Shown here: piece by piece, positions 17,774 through 25,504 of the stretch
Numbering within the stretch: position 1 is the stretch's first letter
Layout of the letters: the number at the start of each line of letters is the position of its first letter
DNA from: Dyella silvatica
Lineage (GTDB): Bacteria > Pseudomonadota > Gammaproteobacteria > Xanthomonadales > Rhodanobacteraceae
Assembly (NCBI RefSeq): GCF_026283955.1
Contig: NZ_JAPDPE010000044.1
Location: 1 to 37,218 of the forward strand
DNA length: 37,218 nt
Direction of reading: 5' to 3'
Notes under the pieces: generated by a model
What the model was told of the DNA's origin: nothing
Database searches by the model: none
The model's input: only the letters and a program-made list of their open reading frames with translations
Translations under genes and position numbers: made by a program

Positions 17774-18829
17774 CTATTGATCCGGCCCATTGGCATCCGG
17801 GATCGGATCGGCGGTGCCATCGTCCTCATCGCCGTAAATCGCCACATGGGCAACCCCATCAGCGCCGATCCAGCCACGGAACATGCCGTCGGTATTGAAG
17901 GGCATCGCCATATTGCCGCTGGCATCCAGTGCAATGGCACCGCCGTTGCCGCCCATCGAAGGGATTTCCTGATTGATCACCTCGGCGGCAGCGCGCTTCA
18001 GCGGCACGCGCATCTGGGTTACCCGCATGCAAATCTCATGTGCGGCGACGGTACGAATGTAGTACTCGCCCCATCCCGTGCCCGATACGGCACAACCCGA
18101 ATTGGCGTAGGTTCCCGCACCGATAATCGGTGAGTCGCCGATGCGCCCCCAGCGCTTATCGGTCATGCCGCCGGTCGACGTGCCGGCCGCGAGACGCCCT
18201 TCGCTATCCAGCGCAACCGCGCCCACCGTACCGAAATGCTTGGCCGTCTCGACATCGCTGTGTCGTTGACTCAGCTTGTCCTCTTTCAACGCCTTTTGCA
18301 GCTGCTGCCAGCGTTCTTCGGTGCGAAAGTAGGAAGGATCGACCAACTCGATGCCTGCCTCTTTGGCAAATACCTCAGCACCCTCTCCAGCCAGCATCAC
18401 GTGATCGGTTTTATCCATCACCGCACGGGCGAGCAAGATCGGATTCTTCACGCGGTGTACACCGGCAATCGCCCCGGCCTTCAAATTGGAGCCATCCATG
18501 ATCGCGGCATCCAGTTCGTTCTTGCCCTCATGGGTAAATACCGCACCCTTACCGGCATTGAAGTTAGGGTCATCTTCCAGCACGGTAATCGCCGCGGTCA
18601 CCGCATCCAGCGCCGCATCGCCGGCCTTAAGCCTGGCATAGCCCTTCTGCAAGGCCAGCGCAAGCGCTGCACGCACCGCTTTATCTTTGGCAGGGCTCAT
18701 CTCGCGCTTGATCACCCCCGCGCCGCCATGGATAACCAGCACGGGCGTCGTGGCGTGGCTCACGGTGGCCGCGCCAAGAGCCAGCACGCCAGAGATGACA
18801 CGAGCGGCTAACAGATATTGCAACTTCAC
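17774..18829 (-). CDS. isoaspartyl peptidase / type III L-asparaginase (Ntn hydrolase) with signal peptide
   Basis: A precursor of 351 residues. It starts at a GTG (18829) with AGGGAG just upstream, and the first 26 residues form a signal peptide ending SHA. The mature part opens with PVLVIHGGAG, typical of the family. The autocleavage site is HFGTVGAVALD, where Thr201 becomes the N-terminal nucleophile of the beta subunit. Downstream GTSTGGMTDKRWGRIGDSPIIGAGTYA supplies substrate contacts (Arg/Asp and the GTGxG-like loop). The enzyme hydrolyses beta-aspartyl dipeptides and L-asparagine; export suggests a role in peptide scavenging. The C-terminus is rich in Asp and Pro. It is convergent with the mannosyltransferase gene. 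Confidence 0.94.
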   Translation of the reverse strand: MKLQYLLAARVISGVLALGAATVSHATTPVLVIHGGAGVIKREMSPAKDKAVRAALALALQKGYARLKAGDAALDAVTAAITVLEDDPNFNAGKGAVFTHEGKNELDAAIMDGSNLKAGAIAGVHRVKNPILLARAVMDKTDHVMLAGEGAEVFAKEAGIELVDPSYFRTEERWQQLQKALKEDKLSQRHSDVETAKHFGTVGAVALDSEGRLAAGTSTGGMTDKRWGRIGDSPIIGAGTYANSGCAVSGTGWGEYYIRTVAAHEICMRVTQMRVPLKRAAAEVINQEIPSMGGNGGAIALDASGNMAMPFNTDGMFRGWIGADGVAHVAIYGDEDDGTADPIPDANGPDQ

Positions 18830-18858
18830 GATGAGATCTCCCTAGTGACTACGAGGCG

Positions 18859-18864
18859 AGTATA
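18859..18864 (-). promoter_or_regulatory. candidate -10 box for the isoaspartyl peptidase gene
   Basis: On the minus strand TATACT (18864 down to 18859) lies 30 bases before the GTG start, close to the sigma70 -10 consensus. The segment 16-17 bases upstream (TGAGCA) matches the -35 consensus only partly, so the promoter is tentative. Confidence 0.35.
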
Positions 18865-18974
18865 GCGATCGACCGCAAACTTGCTCAGTCACCTGCAACA
18901 AAGGCCACAACGGAAGCATGCCCCCGCGAGAGGCGACATGCTTCGTGATACCAGGCAACAAGGGGACCTGCAGA

Positions 18975-19002
18975 AACCCGCCAGAACTCGCTCCGGCGGG
19001 TT
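18975..19002 (-). terminator. hairpin after the beta-helix gene, probable terminator
   Basis: AACCCGCC (18975-18982) pairs perfectly with GGCGGGTT (18995-19002) around a 12-base loop, 33 bases past the beta-helix stop codon. Read on the minus strand it is followed by only a short T stretch (TTTCT), so termination strength is uncertain. Confidence 0.5.
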
Positions 19003-19035
19003 CTGATGATCGGTAGCTCTAAACCACTTAGATCA

Positions 19036-19923
19036 CTATTGAACCGCGATCGTGCCGTTGGGTGCACCCGGCGTGGTGTTGCCGATCTTGCGGTTATTGG
19101 CCGCCGAGTTCACGGTACCGCCACCCGACCCGATACCAACGGCGTTGTTGAACATATCGACATTCGAGATACGCACCGATGAACCGGTCTGGGCCTGTAC
19201 AGCCGTGCCGTTTGCAGAAAAGAAACTGCTCTCGAGATCGATGGTACCGCCTTCAGCAAAGGCGCCGTATCCCGTATTCCCCTGAAACAGCGAATTGGTC
19301 GCCTCGATAATGCCCGCCTTAGCATCAAGGGCGCGCGTCGTGCCCTGAATAACGACATTCTTAAGAGACGCAACGGTTGCGGTACTCGAACCACTCTCAA
19401 CCACTACACCACCAGCACCGCCCACAAAAGTAGAGTCCCGAACTATAACTTTGGCAGGTGTAGACAAGGCGATGTCGATGCCATTCACTGTAAAACCTTG
19501 AATCGTGCAGTGATCCACAATCAAGGTTCCCCCGCCTACAAACGAAATACCTGACAATCCAGTGCCGATACCGTTGAGTTCCAGATTCCGCAGAATCACG
19601 ACATCGGTTGGGCCCGCATTGACGACGATGCCATTCGTGCCAGAAACAAGCACACTCGCAAGTTCTCCGCCGCCGTTGATCATAAGCGCTTTGGTAATAG
19701 TCAACGCACCGAATCCACCCGGATCGAGCACGGAAATTTCGCCACCCGCGACCGTCTTCGAGATCGCACCAGCAAATGTCTTGCAAGGTGCGGTGCGACT
19801 ACATGGATTGGCGTCGTCGCCGACGCCTGACGTCCAAGTTCGTGTGGCCTGCGCGTGCGCCGTAGAAGCGAAGGCAAAAGCGATCACACTGAATGCCAGA
19901 AGAAACTTCATCGATCGTTTCAT
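19036..19923 (-). CDS. secreted right-handed parallel beta-helix protein
   Basis: A protein of 295 residues with a signal peptide (about 1-24, ending AHA-Q). The ATG at 19923 is chosen because AAGGGGA lies nine bases upstream; an internal ATG at 19911 is less well placed. The start of the mature part, TWTSGVGDDANPCSRTAPCKTF, with two cysteines, is followed by DPGGFGALTITKAL. Then come repeating short beta coils, each with an Asn, Gly or Val ladder (LILNGIGTGLSGISF-like, VIVRDSTFVGG, SLKNVVIQGT, EATNSLFQGN, LESSFFSANG, RISNVDMFNN). This is the pectate-lyase-like solenoid fold. No lyase catalytic Lys/Arg pattern is evident, so a binding or adhesive role is as likely as an enzymatic one. The 5' region looks structured. 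Confidence 0.85.
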   Translation of the reverse strand: MKRSMKFLLAFSVIAFAFASTAHAQATRTWTSGVGDDANPCSRTAPCKTFAGAISKTVAGGEISVLDPGGFGALTITKALMINGGGELASVLVSGTNGIVVNAGPTDVVILRNLELNGIGTGLSGISFVGGGTLIVDHCTIQGFTVNGIDIALSTPAKVIVRDSTFVGGAGGVVVESGSSTATVASLKNVVIQGTTRALDAKAGIIEATNSLFQGNTGYGAFAEGGTIDLESSFFSANGTAVQAQTGSSVRISNVDMFNNAVGIGSGGGTVNSAANNRKIGNTTPGAPNGTIAVQ

Positions 19924-20110
19924 GGGACTTCCCCTTTCTAGTCAAGAAACGCCTGAGCCGTTGGAACGGAGCAGGTGGCCTGTCAGGGGACCCGTCCCAG
20001 GATCGTGACGCGGCAAAGTGGAGGCGGCTCCAGCCACCTGACTTACGGTCTCTTGTCGAGGAAAAATGAGTGGCAGTCTCGGACAGGTCTGCACGGCAAA
20101 TATCCAGACC
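19924..20110 (-). promoter_or_regulatory. candidate structured 5' leader of the beta-helix gene
   Basis: The roughly 190 bases before the beta-helix start contain several pairings. CAGGTGGC (19972-19979) pairs with GCCACCTG (20033-20040), and GTCAGG (19982-19987) pairs with CCTGAC (20037-20042). The two share the bases 20037-20040 and so exclude each other, as in a switching RNA. GGTCTG (20086-20091) pairs with CAGACC (20105-20110). CCGTT/AACGG (19958-19969) forms a small hairpin upstream of the ribosome site. The pattern does not match any riboswitch class I know. It could equally be a set of operators. Confidence 0.35.
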
Positions 20111-20525
20111 CGCTCATACCTGCAAATCCCCATAGCCCCCCGACCTTGGTAGCAAGTAGTCTATGCCCAGCACCGTGTAACTGCGATGAGCAGAAAGAGG
20201 GGGAAAACACGTGTGTATCGATCTAAAAGCACTGACATAACAGCAAGAAATTGCTGCTGGGTAAGGTTTGCTAAAACAAACCCGTGTCCAAGCCATTGAT
20301 CGCAATAAGTCGCTGGCGATGTGCGACAGCGATAATGCGACCGCGCCTGCCGTAAAAATGCTGTCAAAACCGGCACCTGAATATCCCAAACCTGATAAAA
20401 AACTTTATTTTCAAACCCCTTAGGGCGAAATTATCCACCGCAGAAAACCTTCACATAAAGCACGGCATATCCCCTTCATCTTCAGCAGCAGCGTTATCCC
20501 ACGATTCAAGTCAACGTTAGGGTCA
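20111..20525. other. gene-free low-GC stretch with three small hairpins, upstream of the polysaccharide genes
   Basis: No gene is supported here; the short minus-strand frames have no recognisable content. The GC content is visibly lower than in the flanks, with an AT-rich core near 20391-20415. Three perfect small hairpins occur in a row: CAGCAA-GAAA-TTGCTG (20241-20256, GAAA tetraloop), GGTTTG-CTAAAA-CAAACC (20265-20282) and TCGCTG/CAGCGA (20310-20332). The promoter for the following gene must lie here, but I could not pick one with confidence. Confidence 0.4.
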
Positions 20526-20537
20526 ATGAGGTCAGCT

Positions 20538-21479
20538 ATGAAGCTTGCTACCGAAAACCTGGCTGTCGCTGGACCTGCTTACTGTCCGCTGGAGCGCGTT
20601 GAAACCGCGGTCGTGGGGATCGGCTACTTTGGCAGACTCCACGCACAATGCTATGCCCGCCTGAAGGAATGTAAATTGACAGCCGTGGTCGACCCCGACC
20701 CGACCACGCAATCGGTTGCACAACAGCTAGGCGTTGAGTGGTATCGCAGTATTGATGAGTTACCAGATTCTGTTCAAACCGTCTCGGTAGCCACCCCGAT
20801 AAGCACTCACTACACATTAACCAAAAGATTGCTTAGGCGTGGCTTTGACGTGCTCTTGGAAAAGCCTATTGCAGAGACGCCAGAACAAGCCAAAGAACTC
20901 TGTGTCCTTGCCCAAGCCAGTGGCCGTATCTTGCAAATCGGCCATATCGAACGTTTCAACCCAGCTTATTCATTTGGGCCTGGCCTGTTGTCCCGTGCAC
21001 GGACCATTGACATGGTTCGCACTACGCAGCGACCACCACGTAACGATCAGCTCAATGTGGTGATGGATTTAATGATTCACGATCTCGATCTGATCTTATA
21101 CGGCGTGGCCTCCGACATAACCAGCGTCCGCTCTGAAGGACACAGTCGAGGTATTACAACGATCGATGACGCATGCGTCGAGCTGCACTTCAGCAATGGA
21201 TGCATTGCGCGAATGAGCGCGCACTGGGGCGCCGCGGCGTCAATCAATGATCGATGCATGCTTGTTGATTTGGGTGCAGGTGACAGCTGGGCACTCGACT
21301 TCCTCCGACGCACGGCTTATCGCACAGCACCATCGCACACCTATGACCAAGATCTACCGCCACAGATACCCAGTCCGCCTCACGATTCGCTGACGGCAGA
21401 GTTGGCATCGTTTATCCACGCCTCTCGGCATCGCACTGCACCGCAGGTAACACCTGAACACGGTCATGCATGTGTCTAG
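20538..21479 (+). CDS. Gfo/Idh/MocA-family NAD(P)-dependent sugar oxidoreductase, possibly C-terminally truncated
   Basis: The Rossmann start is AVVGIGYFGRLHAQ (G27, G29, G32). The family's EKP motif is in VLLEKPIAETPEQA (Glu108-Lys-Pro), and the substrate loop is GHIERFNPA. The catalytic-region HDLDLILY carries the conserved His. Enzymes of this family oxidise or reduce sugars and nucleotide-sugars, fitting the polysaccharide context. From the ATG at 20538 (six bases after GAGG) the protein is 313 residues; an ATG at 20526 gives 317. The C-terminus stops at a TAG (21477-21479) just after TPEHGHACV, where relatives normally continue with a helix. The same frame continues for 22 more sense codons (RRSIDKSCKVPL and on) to a second TAG at 21546, so a late nonsense change is possible. 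Confidence 0.82.
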   Translation: MKLATENLAVAGPAYCPLERVETAVVGIGYFGRLHAQCYARLKECKLTAVVDPDPTTQSVAQQLGVEWYRSIDELPDSVQTVSVATPISTHYTLTKRLLRRGFDVLLEKPIAETPEQAKELCVLAQASGRILQIGHIERFNPAYSFGPGLLSRARTIDMVRTTQRPPRNDQLNVVMDLMIHDLDLILYGVASDITSVRSEGHSRGITTIDDACVELHFSNGCIARMSAHWGAAASINDRCMLVDLGAGDSWALDFLRRTAYRTAPSHTYDQDLPPQIPSPPHDSLTAELASFIHASRHRTAPQVTPEHGHACV

Positions 21480-21679
21480 CGGCGAAGTATCGACAAGAGT
21501 TGCAAAGTGCCGCTTGCCATTCCCCCGAAGCAATCAAGCCGGCCATAGAGGCATCTTGCCGTAACGTCACCAGGCATCTGAAATGCCCTACAAAAAGCTC
21601 AACCTAGCCAACGCTGCCCAACTTACTCGCTGCGCTGCCAGTGTCGATTTCAAGCCATGGAAATAGGTCATTGCTATAT

Positions 21680-21790
21680 ATGAAACAACTGATCGATAAG
21701 GTGTCAGCCCTTCTGAACTATCCGGAGATGATTGTGGATACTGCCGATCAGGCCACCAAGCTGGCATGTCTGTTCGAACAACAGCAATGA
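21680..21790 (+). CDS. possible 36-residue small protein upstream of the ABC ATPase
   Basis: A short frame with ATG at 21680 and TGA at 21788-21790, encoding a mixed helical peptide beginning MKQLIDKVSALLNYPEMIVD and ending in FEQQQ. It ends just before the ribosome site of the ABC ATPase gene, which would suit translational coupling. Only a weak AGG element lies upstream. I recognise no family. It may be a small coupled leader peptide, a decayed remnant, or chance. The rest of the 325-base gap between the oxidoreductase and the ATPase shows nothing further. Confidence 0.3.
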   Translation: MKQLIDKVSALLNYPEMIVDTADQATKLACLFEQQQ

Positions 21791-21797
21791 AGGAAGG
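21791..21797 (+). promoter_or_regulatory. ribosome binding site that sets the start of the ABC ATPase
   Basis: AGGAAGG lies seven bases before the ATG at 21805. Upstream in-frame ATGs at 21766 and 21787 lack such a site, so 21805 is preferred. Confidence 0.7.
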
Positions 21798-21804
21798 CGT
21801 GGCA

Positions 21805-23145
21805 ATGTCCAGCAAGCCCCTAGACGTAAACGATGACATTTACAGTGCGATAAGCGTCTCCAACTTGTCGAAGAAATACCATATTTACGATCGTCCACAA
21901 GATCGCCTCGTGCAGGGATTCCTTAGAAACCGCAAGCAACTCTACAAAGAGTTCAGAGCGCTTGATGACATATCACTGGAGATATATCGAGGCGAGACCG
22001 TAGGCATCGTTGGGCTCAATGGCTCGGGGAAGAGCACTTTGCTGCAAATTATTGCCGGCACACTATCCCCCACCGAAGGTACCGTGCGCATCAAAGGCAA
22101 AGTATCTGCCCTGCTCGAGCTAGGCGCCGGCTTCAATCCCGAATTCAGTGGGCGTGAGAACGTCTACCTCGCAGCATCGATCATGGGTTTCTCGAGAGTA
22201 GAGATCGAACGCAAATACGACAGCGTCATATCCTTTGCGGATATCGGCGATGTTCTGGATCAGCCCGTCAAAACGTACTCTTCAGGCATGTATGTAAGAC
22301 TTGCCTTTGCAGTCGCCATATCGGTCGACCCCGAAGTATTGATTGTGGACGAGGCGCTGTCAGTAGGTGACATGGGCTTCCAAACCAAATGCATGGTTAA
22401 GCTGAAACAGATGCAGGAGCGTGGAACCACGATTCTTTTTGTCAGCCATGACGCCAACGCAGTCACTTCCCTCTGCCAGCGCGCCATCTATCTGCGCCAA
22501 GGAAAAATGCTAGCCATGGGAGCGGCATCAGAAATCACGGCTCAGTACATTCGTGATGTCCAGGAGGCCAGCAACCGAACCATTCAAAGTGCCGCCACCG
22601 ACGCGCCGCCCCCCGAACGCCAAGGCAGCGAAGCAAGCATATTACCGGCCCCTACGTGCGCTAAATTCCAGCACTTCGAAAAGATGGCGGCAAATTTTCG
22701 CTCGGGCACGGGCGATGCAAGGGTGATGTTTGCGGAAATGATCGACGACAACGGTTCGCAGGTTAGCTCAGCGAGTTTTGACCAGGATGTCACGATCCGG
22801 ATCATCGTACAGGCAACGCGCGCAAGCACCTTCTCCGTCAACTACAAGATATGCGACAAAAACCGTATTGCTGTCATCGGCGCAGATTTTCTGATGCAAG
22901 AGCATGAGCTTCTTTCCTTGCGGCCAGGACAGCAGGCGGAGGTCGTCTATAGGACGCGACTGCCGCTCACCGACGGCAAGTACAGCTTGCGAATTTCGCT
23001 CACCCACCCTATCGATGCGCATCAGCAGGCGATTTTCTTCGACATCGTAGAAATCGCTCATGTCTTTGAAATGATGCGTAGTACAAGAGCCAAATTCTGG
23101 ACGCAGATCTACGTACCCAATAGCCTGGACGTAAACATTTCATGA
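21805..23145 (+). CDS. wzt: polysaccharide ABC transporter ATP-binding protein with carbohydrate-binding tail (Wzt type)
   Basis: This cytoplasmic ATPase energises export of an undecaprenyl-linked glycan. From the ATG at 21805 (446 residues) it has Walker A GLNGSGKST (70-78), the teichoic-acid/O-antigen type signature TYSSGMYVRLAFAVA with YSSGM at 158-162, Walker B VLIVDEALSVGD (178-189) and the switch His215. The family-typical LELGAGFNPEFSGREN is at about 105-119. After residue 280 comes a separate beta-rich domain of the Wzt C-terminal kind, which binds the sugar cap at the non-reducing end of the chain. It overlaps the next gene by ATGA. The membrane partner Wzm is not in this window, unusual because the two genes are usually adjacent. 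Lower GC than the flanks suggests acquisition by transfer. Confidence 0.93.
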   Translation: MSSKPLDVNDDIYSAISVSNLSKKYHIYDRPQDRLVQGFLRNRKQLYKEFRALDDISLEIYRGETVGIVGLNGSGKSTLLQIIAGTLSPTEGTVRIKGKVSALLELGAGFNPEFSGRENVYLAASIMGFSRVEIERKYDSVISFADIGDVLDQPVKTYSSGMYVRLAFAVAISVDPEVLIVDEALSVGDMGFQTKCMVKLKQMQERGTTILFVSHDANAVTSLCQRAIYLRQGKMLAMGAASEITAQYIRDVQEASNRTIQSAATDAPPPERQGSEASILPAPTCAKFQHFEKMAANFRSGTGDARVMFAEMIDDNGSQVSSASFDQDVTIRIIVQATRASTFSVNYKICDKNRIAVIGADFLMQEHELLSLRPGQQAEVVYRTRLPLTDGKYSLRISLTHPIDAHQQAIFFDIVEIAHVFEMMRSTRAKFWTQIYVPNSLDVNIS

Positions 23146-23984
23146 CCTCTGCAAGCAACGAATCTCACAGGCGATCGCTTCTGGTCATTGGCCATCCTGG
23201 TCATGAGCTGCGTGTTCTGGGTTGGGTCACACAAGAAAAGCCCTTGGTTTGCGTGCTGACTGACGGCTCAGGCGGCGACGAAATACCGCGAACAAAGCAA
23301 ACACGCGCGATCCTTACCGCTGCGGGTGCTACCACCGGACCTATCTTTGGCATGTTGACCGATCGACAGATCTACGAACACATGCTGGCTCACGACGGTC
23401 ACCTGTTTGAGGACATATGCGAACGCCTAGCACAAGTGATCATCGATCAGCGAATCGAGGTCGTTGTCAGTGATGCTGTCGAAGGCTATAACCCAACCCA
23501 TGATTTGTGCGAAGTCATCGTTCGATCTGCTGTGCAGATCGCCAATGCCAGGCAGTCTGGCAGCATCCGGCATTACATCATCCCGCTGATGGGCGATCCT
23601 CGATCGCTAGGTGATGGCACTGAGTACAGCTCGGTGGAAGTCATGCTCACACCCGCACAATTTCAGCACAAAATCGACGCCGTGTACGACTATGCCGCCC
23701 ACGCAGGTGCGACCTTGCAGCAGGAAGCCGAGGATACATTCCGGAACTTCGGCAAGGAGGCTTTCTCGCGCGAGTACCTGTTCTCGCCAACACTTTCCGG
23801 TATCAACTGGGAACGGCGTTTTGATGCTGGCAAACCCTATTACGAAACCTATGGCGAGAAGCAAGTCGCAGCCGGCCGGTATCAGTTCGTCATCCGTTTT
23901 CGTGAGCATATTCTGCCACTGGCAAAACAGCTCGACGAACATGCTGCAAATATTTCCGCTCGCGCTATCGGTAGCCATGCATGA
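23142..23984 (+). CDS. PIG-L-like deacetylase family protein with altered active-site motif
   Basis: A 280-residue protein in the PIG-L/LmbE fold: LLVIGHPGHELRVLGWV at the first beta strand, CVLTDGSGGD next, and the second His motif EGYNPTHDLCEV (His120). In classical enzymes the first motif is AHPDDE, where the first Asp is the general base and the second binds zinc. Here it is GHPGHE (His18, Gly20, His21), so the base is lost and a His may replace the zinc-binding Asp. It may be a zinc protein with three His ligands, a non-hydrolytic relative, or use another base. It lies between the glycan ABC ATPase and a glycosyltransferase with ATGA overlaps on both sides, which suggests it acts on the same exported glycan, perhaps as an N-deacetylase. 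Catalysis is uncertain. Confidence 0.82.
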   Translation: MTSASNESHRRSLLVIGHPGHELRVLGWVTQEKPLVCVLTDGSGGDEIPRTKQTRAILTAAGATTGPIFGMLTDRQIYEHMLAHDGHLFEDICERLAQVIIDQRIEVVVSDAVEGYNPTHDLCEVIVRSAVQIANARQSGSIRHYIIPLMGDPRSLGDGTEYSSVEVMLTPAQFQHKIDAVYDYAAHAGATLQQEAEDTFRNFGKEAFSREYLFSPTLSGINWERRFDAGKPYYETYGEKQVAAGRYQFVIRFREHILPLAKQLDEHAANISARAIGSHA

Positions 23985-25504
23985 GAATTTTGATCACCAA
24001 TAACACCCTCGATGCACGGGCAGGCTCAGAGCTGTATGTGCGTGATATCGCGCTGGCGCTACTAAAGCGTGGTCATCAACCCATTGCCTATAGCAGTGTG
24101 CTGGGGACGGTTGCCAACGAGCTTCGCGCTGCAACGGTGCCCGTGGTCGATGATCTTGCAGCTATTGCCCTCGCACCTGACATCATCCATGGACAACATC
24201 ATCTAGATGCTATGGCGGCAATGCTGCATTTTCCAGATACACCAGCCATATATTTTTGCCACGGATGGATTCCCTGGGAAGAAATGGCTCCTGCGTATCC
24301 GACCATACGCCACTATATCGCTGTCGATGACTTGTGCGTGGAACGCTTACATAGCACGCATGGCATCGACCCGAATCGTATCCGTGTAATCCGCAATTTT
24401 GTCGACCTGCAGCGCTTCAAGCTGCGCGACGAATTGCCCGCCAAAGCGCGTCGAGCCCTGATTTTCAGCAATTACGTCGGCGAAGGCGACATTCTTCTCA
24501 ACTTACGGCAAGCCTGCGCCGAACGAGGTATTGAACTCGATCAGATAGGACTGGCCACAGGGCGTGGCGAACAACATCCGGAGCGCGTACTGGGCCAGTA
24601 CGACATCGTGTTTGCCAAAGCTCGCTGCGCACTGGAAGCTCTGGCATGCGGCACCGCAGTGATTGCATGCGATGCCGCCGGCCTTGGTGAAATGGTCACC
24701 CCCCGCAACTACGAGAACATGCGTCGACTCAATTTCGGCATTCGTTGCTTGCGCAACGCGCATAGTGCTGAGGCCATTGGAAAAGAGCTCGATCGTTACA
24801 ATGCGGCGCAATCGCGCGAGGTATCGTTGCGAATCAGGGCCGAAGCCAACATCGAAGACGCCATTGATCTGCTGCTGAGCACGTATCAGGAAGCCTTGGC
24901 TGATCCCGTCGAAAGCCCGCTATCCAAGGAAGCCTATTTGAGGCCAGCAAGCCGCTATCTGTCGCAAGTGGCAAGCGCTATTAAGGCTCGCGCACCCACG
25001 ACTGCCCGGGCGTTGATTGAGGCAGAGGCGGCATCCCTAGCCGCGCGTGCTCGCGCACAACAAGCGGAACGCTATTTGGCAGAGCAACAACTAAGCCTAC
25101 TCAAACTCAACACCACACTGTCCGAACAGCAGCACCAGGTTGCCGACAATCGCGCAGCGTTATCTGAGCAACAACAGCAGAACGCGCGGATTAGTGCTGC
25201 TTTATCCGAACAGCAACAGCAAGTGGCTCTGGCCAATGCAGCCTTGTCCCAACAGCAGCAACAGGCCGCCTTGGTTGATGCCAGCTTGTCTGAGGAGCGG
25301 CTACGCTCAAAGCGCGCCCACGAGCTGCTGCAGCAAGAGCGCCTGCAGCGCGAGTCATTGGAACAACGGCTGTTGCAACGCGACCGGGAAATAGCCGCCA
25401 TCCATCGTTCGACCCTGTGGCCGTTGATCAATGGGCTTTACCGTTTGAAAGAGCGGCTGTGGAATACCCCGCTTGCCGCGATCAGGGCGCGCAAGGCACG
25501 CTGA
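23981..25504 (+). CDS. GT-B (GT4-like) glycosyltransferase with long coiled-coil tail
   Basis: A protein of 507 residues. The N-terminal part begins with MRILITNNTLDARAGSELYV, typical of GT4 enzymes. The C-terminal Rossmann half carries the short acidic motif ARCALEALACGTAVIACDAAGLGE, in which Glu holds the donor nucleotide. It continues through MRRLNFGIRCL and ends near residue 310. Then comes a helical extension (about 350-470) rich in Gln and Ala with five 14-residue repeats. It ends with a conserved amphipathic piece (REIAAIHRSTLWPLINGLYRL) resembling the STSWR-type C-terminal motif found on many surface-glycan transferases. The start is coupled to the previous gene by ATGA. The enzyme probably extends or caps a lipid-linked glycan, and the coiled coil may set oligomer or partner contacts. 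Confidence 0.88.
   Translation: MRILITNNTLDARAGSELYVRDIALALLKRGHQPIAYSSVLGTVANELRAATVPVVDDLAAIALAPDIIHGQHHLDAMAAMLHFPDTPAIYFCHGWIPWEEMAPAYPTIRHYIAVDDLCVERLHSTHGIDPNRIRVIRNFVDLQRFKLRDELPAKARRALIFSNYVGEGDILLNLRQACAERGIELDQIGLATGRGEQHPERVLGQYDIVFAKARCALEALACGTAVIACDAAGLGEMVTPRNYENMRRLNFGIRCLRNAHSAEAIGKELDRYNAAQSREVSLRIRAEANIEDAIDLLLSTYQEALADPVESPLSKEAYLRPASRYLSQVASAIKARAPTTARALIEAEAASLAARARAQQAERYLAEQQLSLLKLNTTLSEQQHQVADNRAALSEQQQQNARISAALSEQQQQVALANAALSQQQQQAALVDASLSEERLRSKRAHELLQQERLQRESLEQRLLQRDREIAAIHRSTLWPLINGLYRLKERLWNTPLAAIRARKAR
25112..25321 (+). repeat. five 42-base units encoding a 14-residue coiled-coil repeat
   Basis: Within the glycosyltransferase, residues 378-447 are five units of 14 residues of the form AALSEQQQQxAxxx: units start at 25112, 25154, 25196, 25238 and 25280. 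Three central units are closest; the outer two are diverged (TTLSEQQHQVADNR and ASLSEERLRSKRAH). Fourteen is two heptads, so each unit keeps the coiled-coil register. Confidence 0.85.

Noticed and set aside
20020-20080. Resemblance of the minus-strand leader to a cobalamin riboswitch (GCCACT followed by AGTCAGG)
   Set aside because: Only these short pieces match; the rest of the B12-box and the conserved upstream core are absent and the downstream gene is not related to cobalamin.
25112-25321. Reading the 42-base units as a CRISPR-like or DNA-level repeat array
   Set aside because: Units are contiguous without spacers, in frame within a coding gene and explained by the protein heptad pattern.
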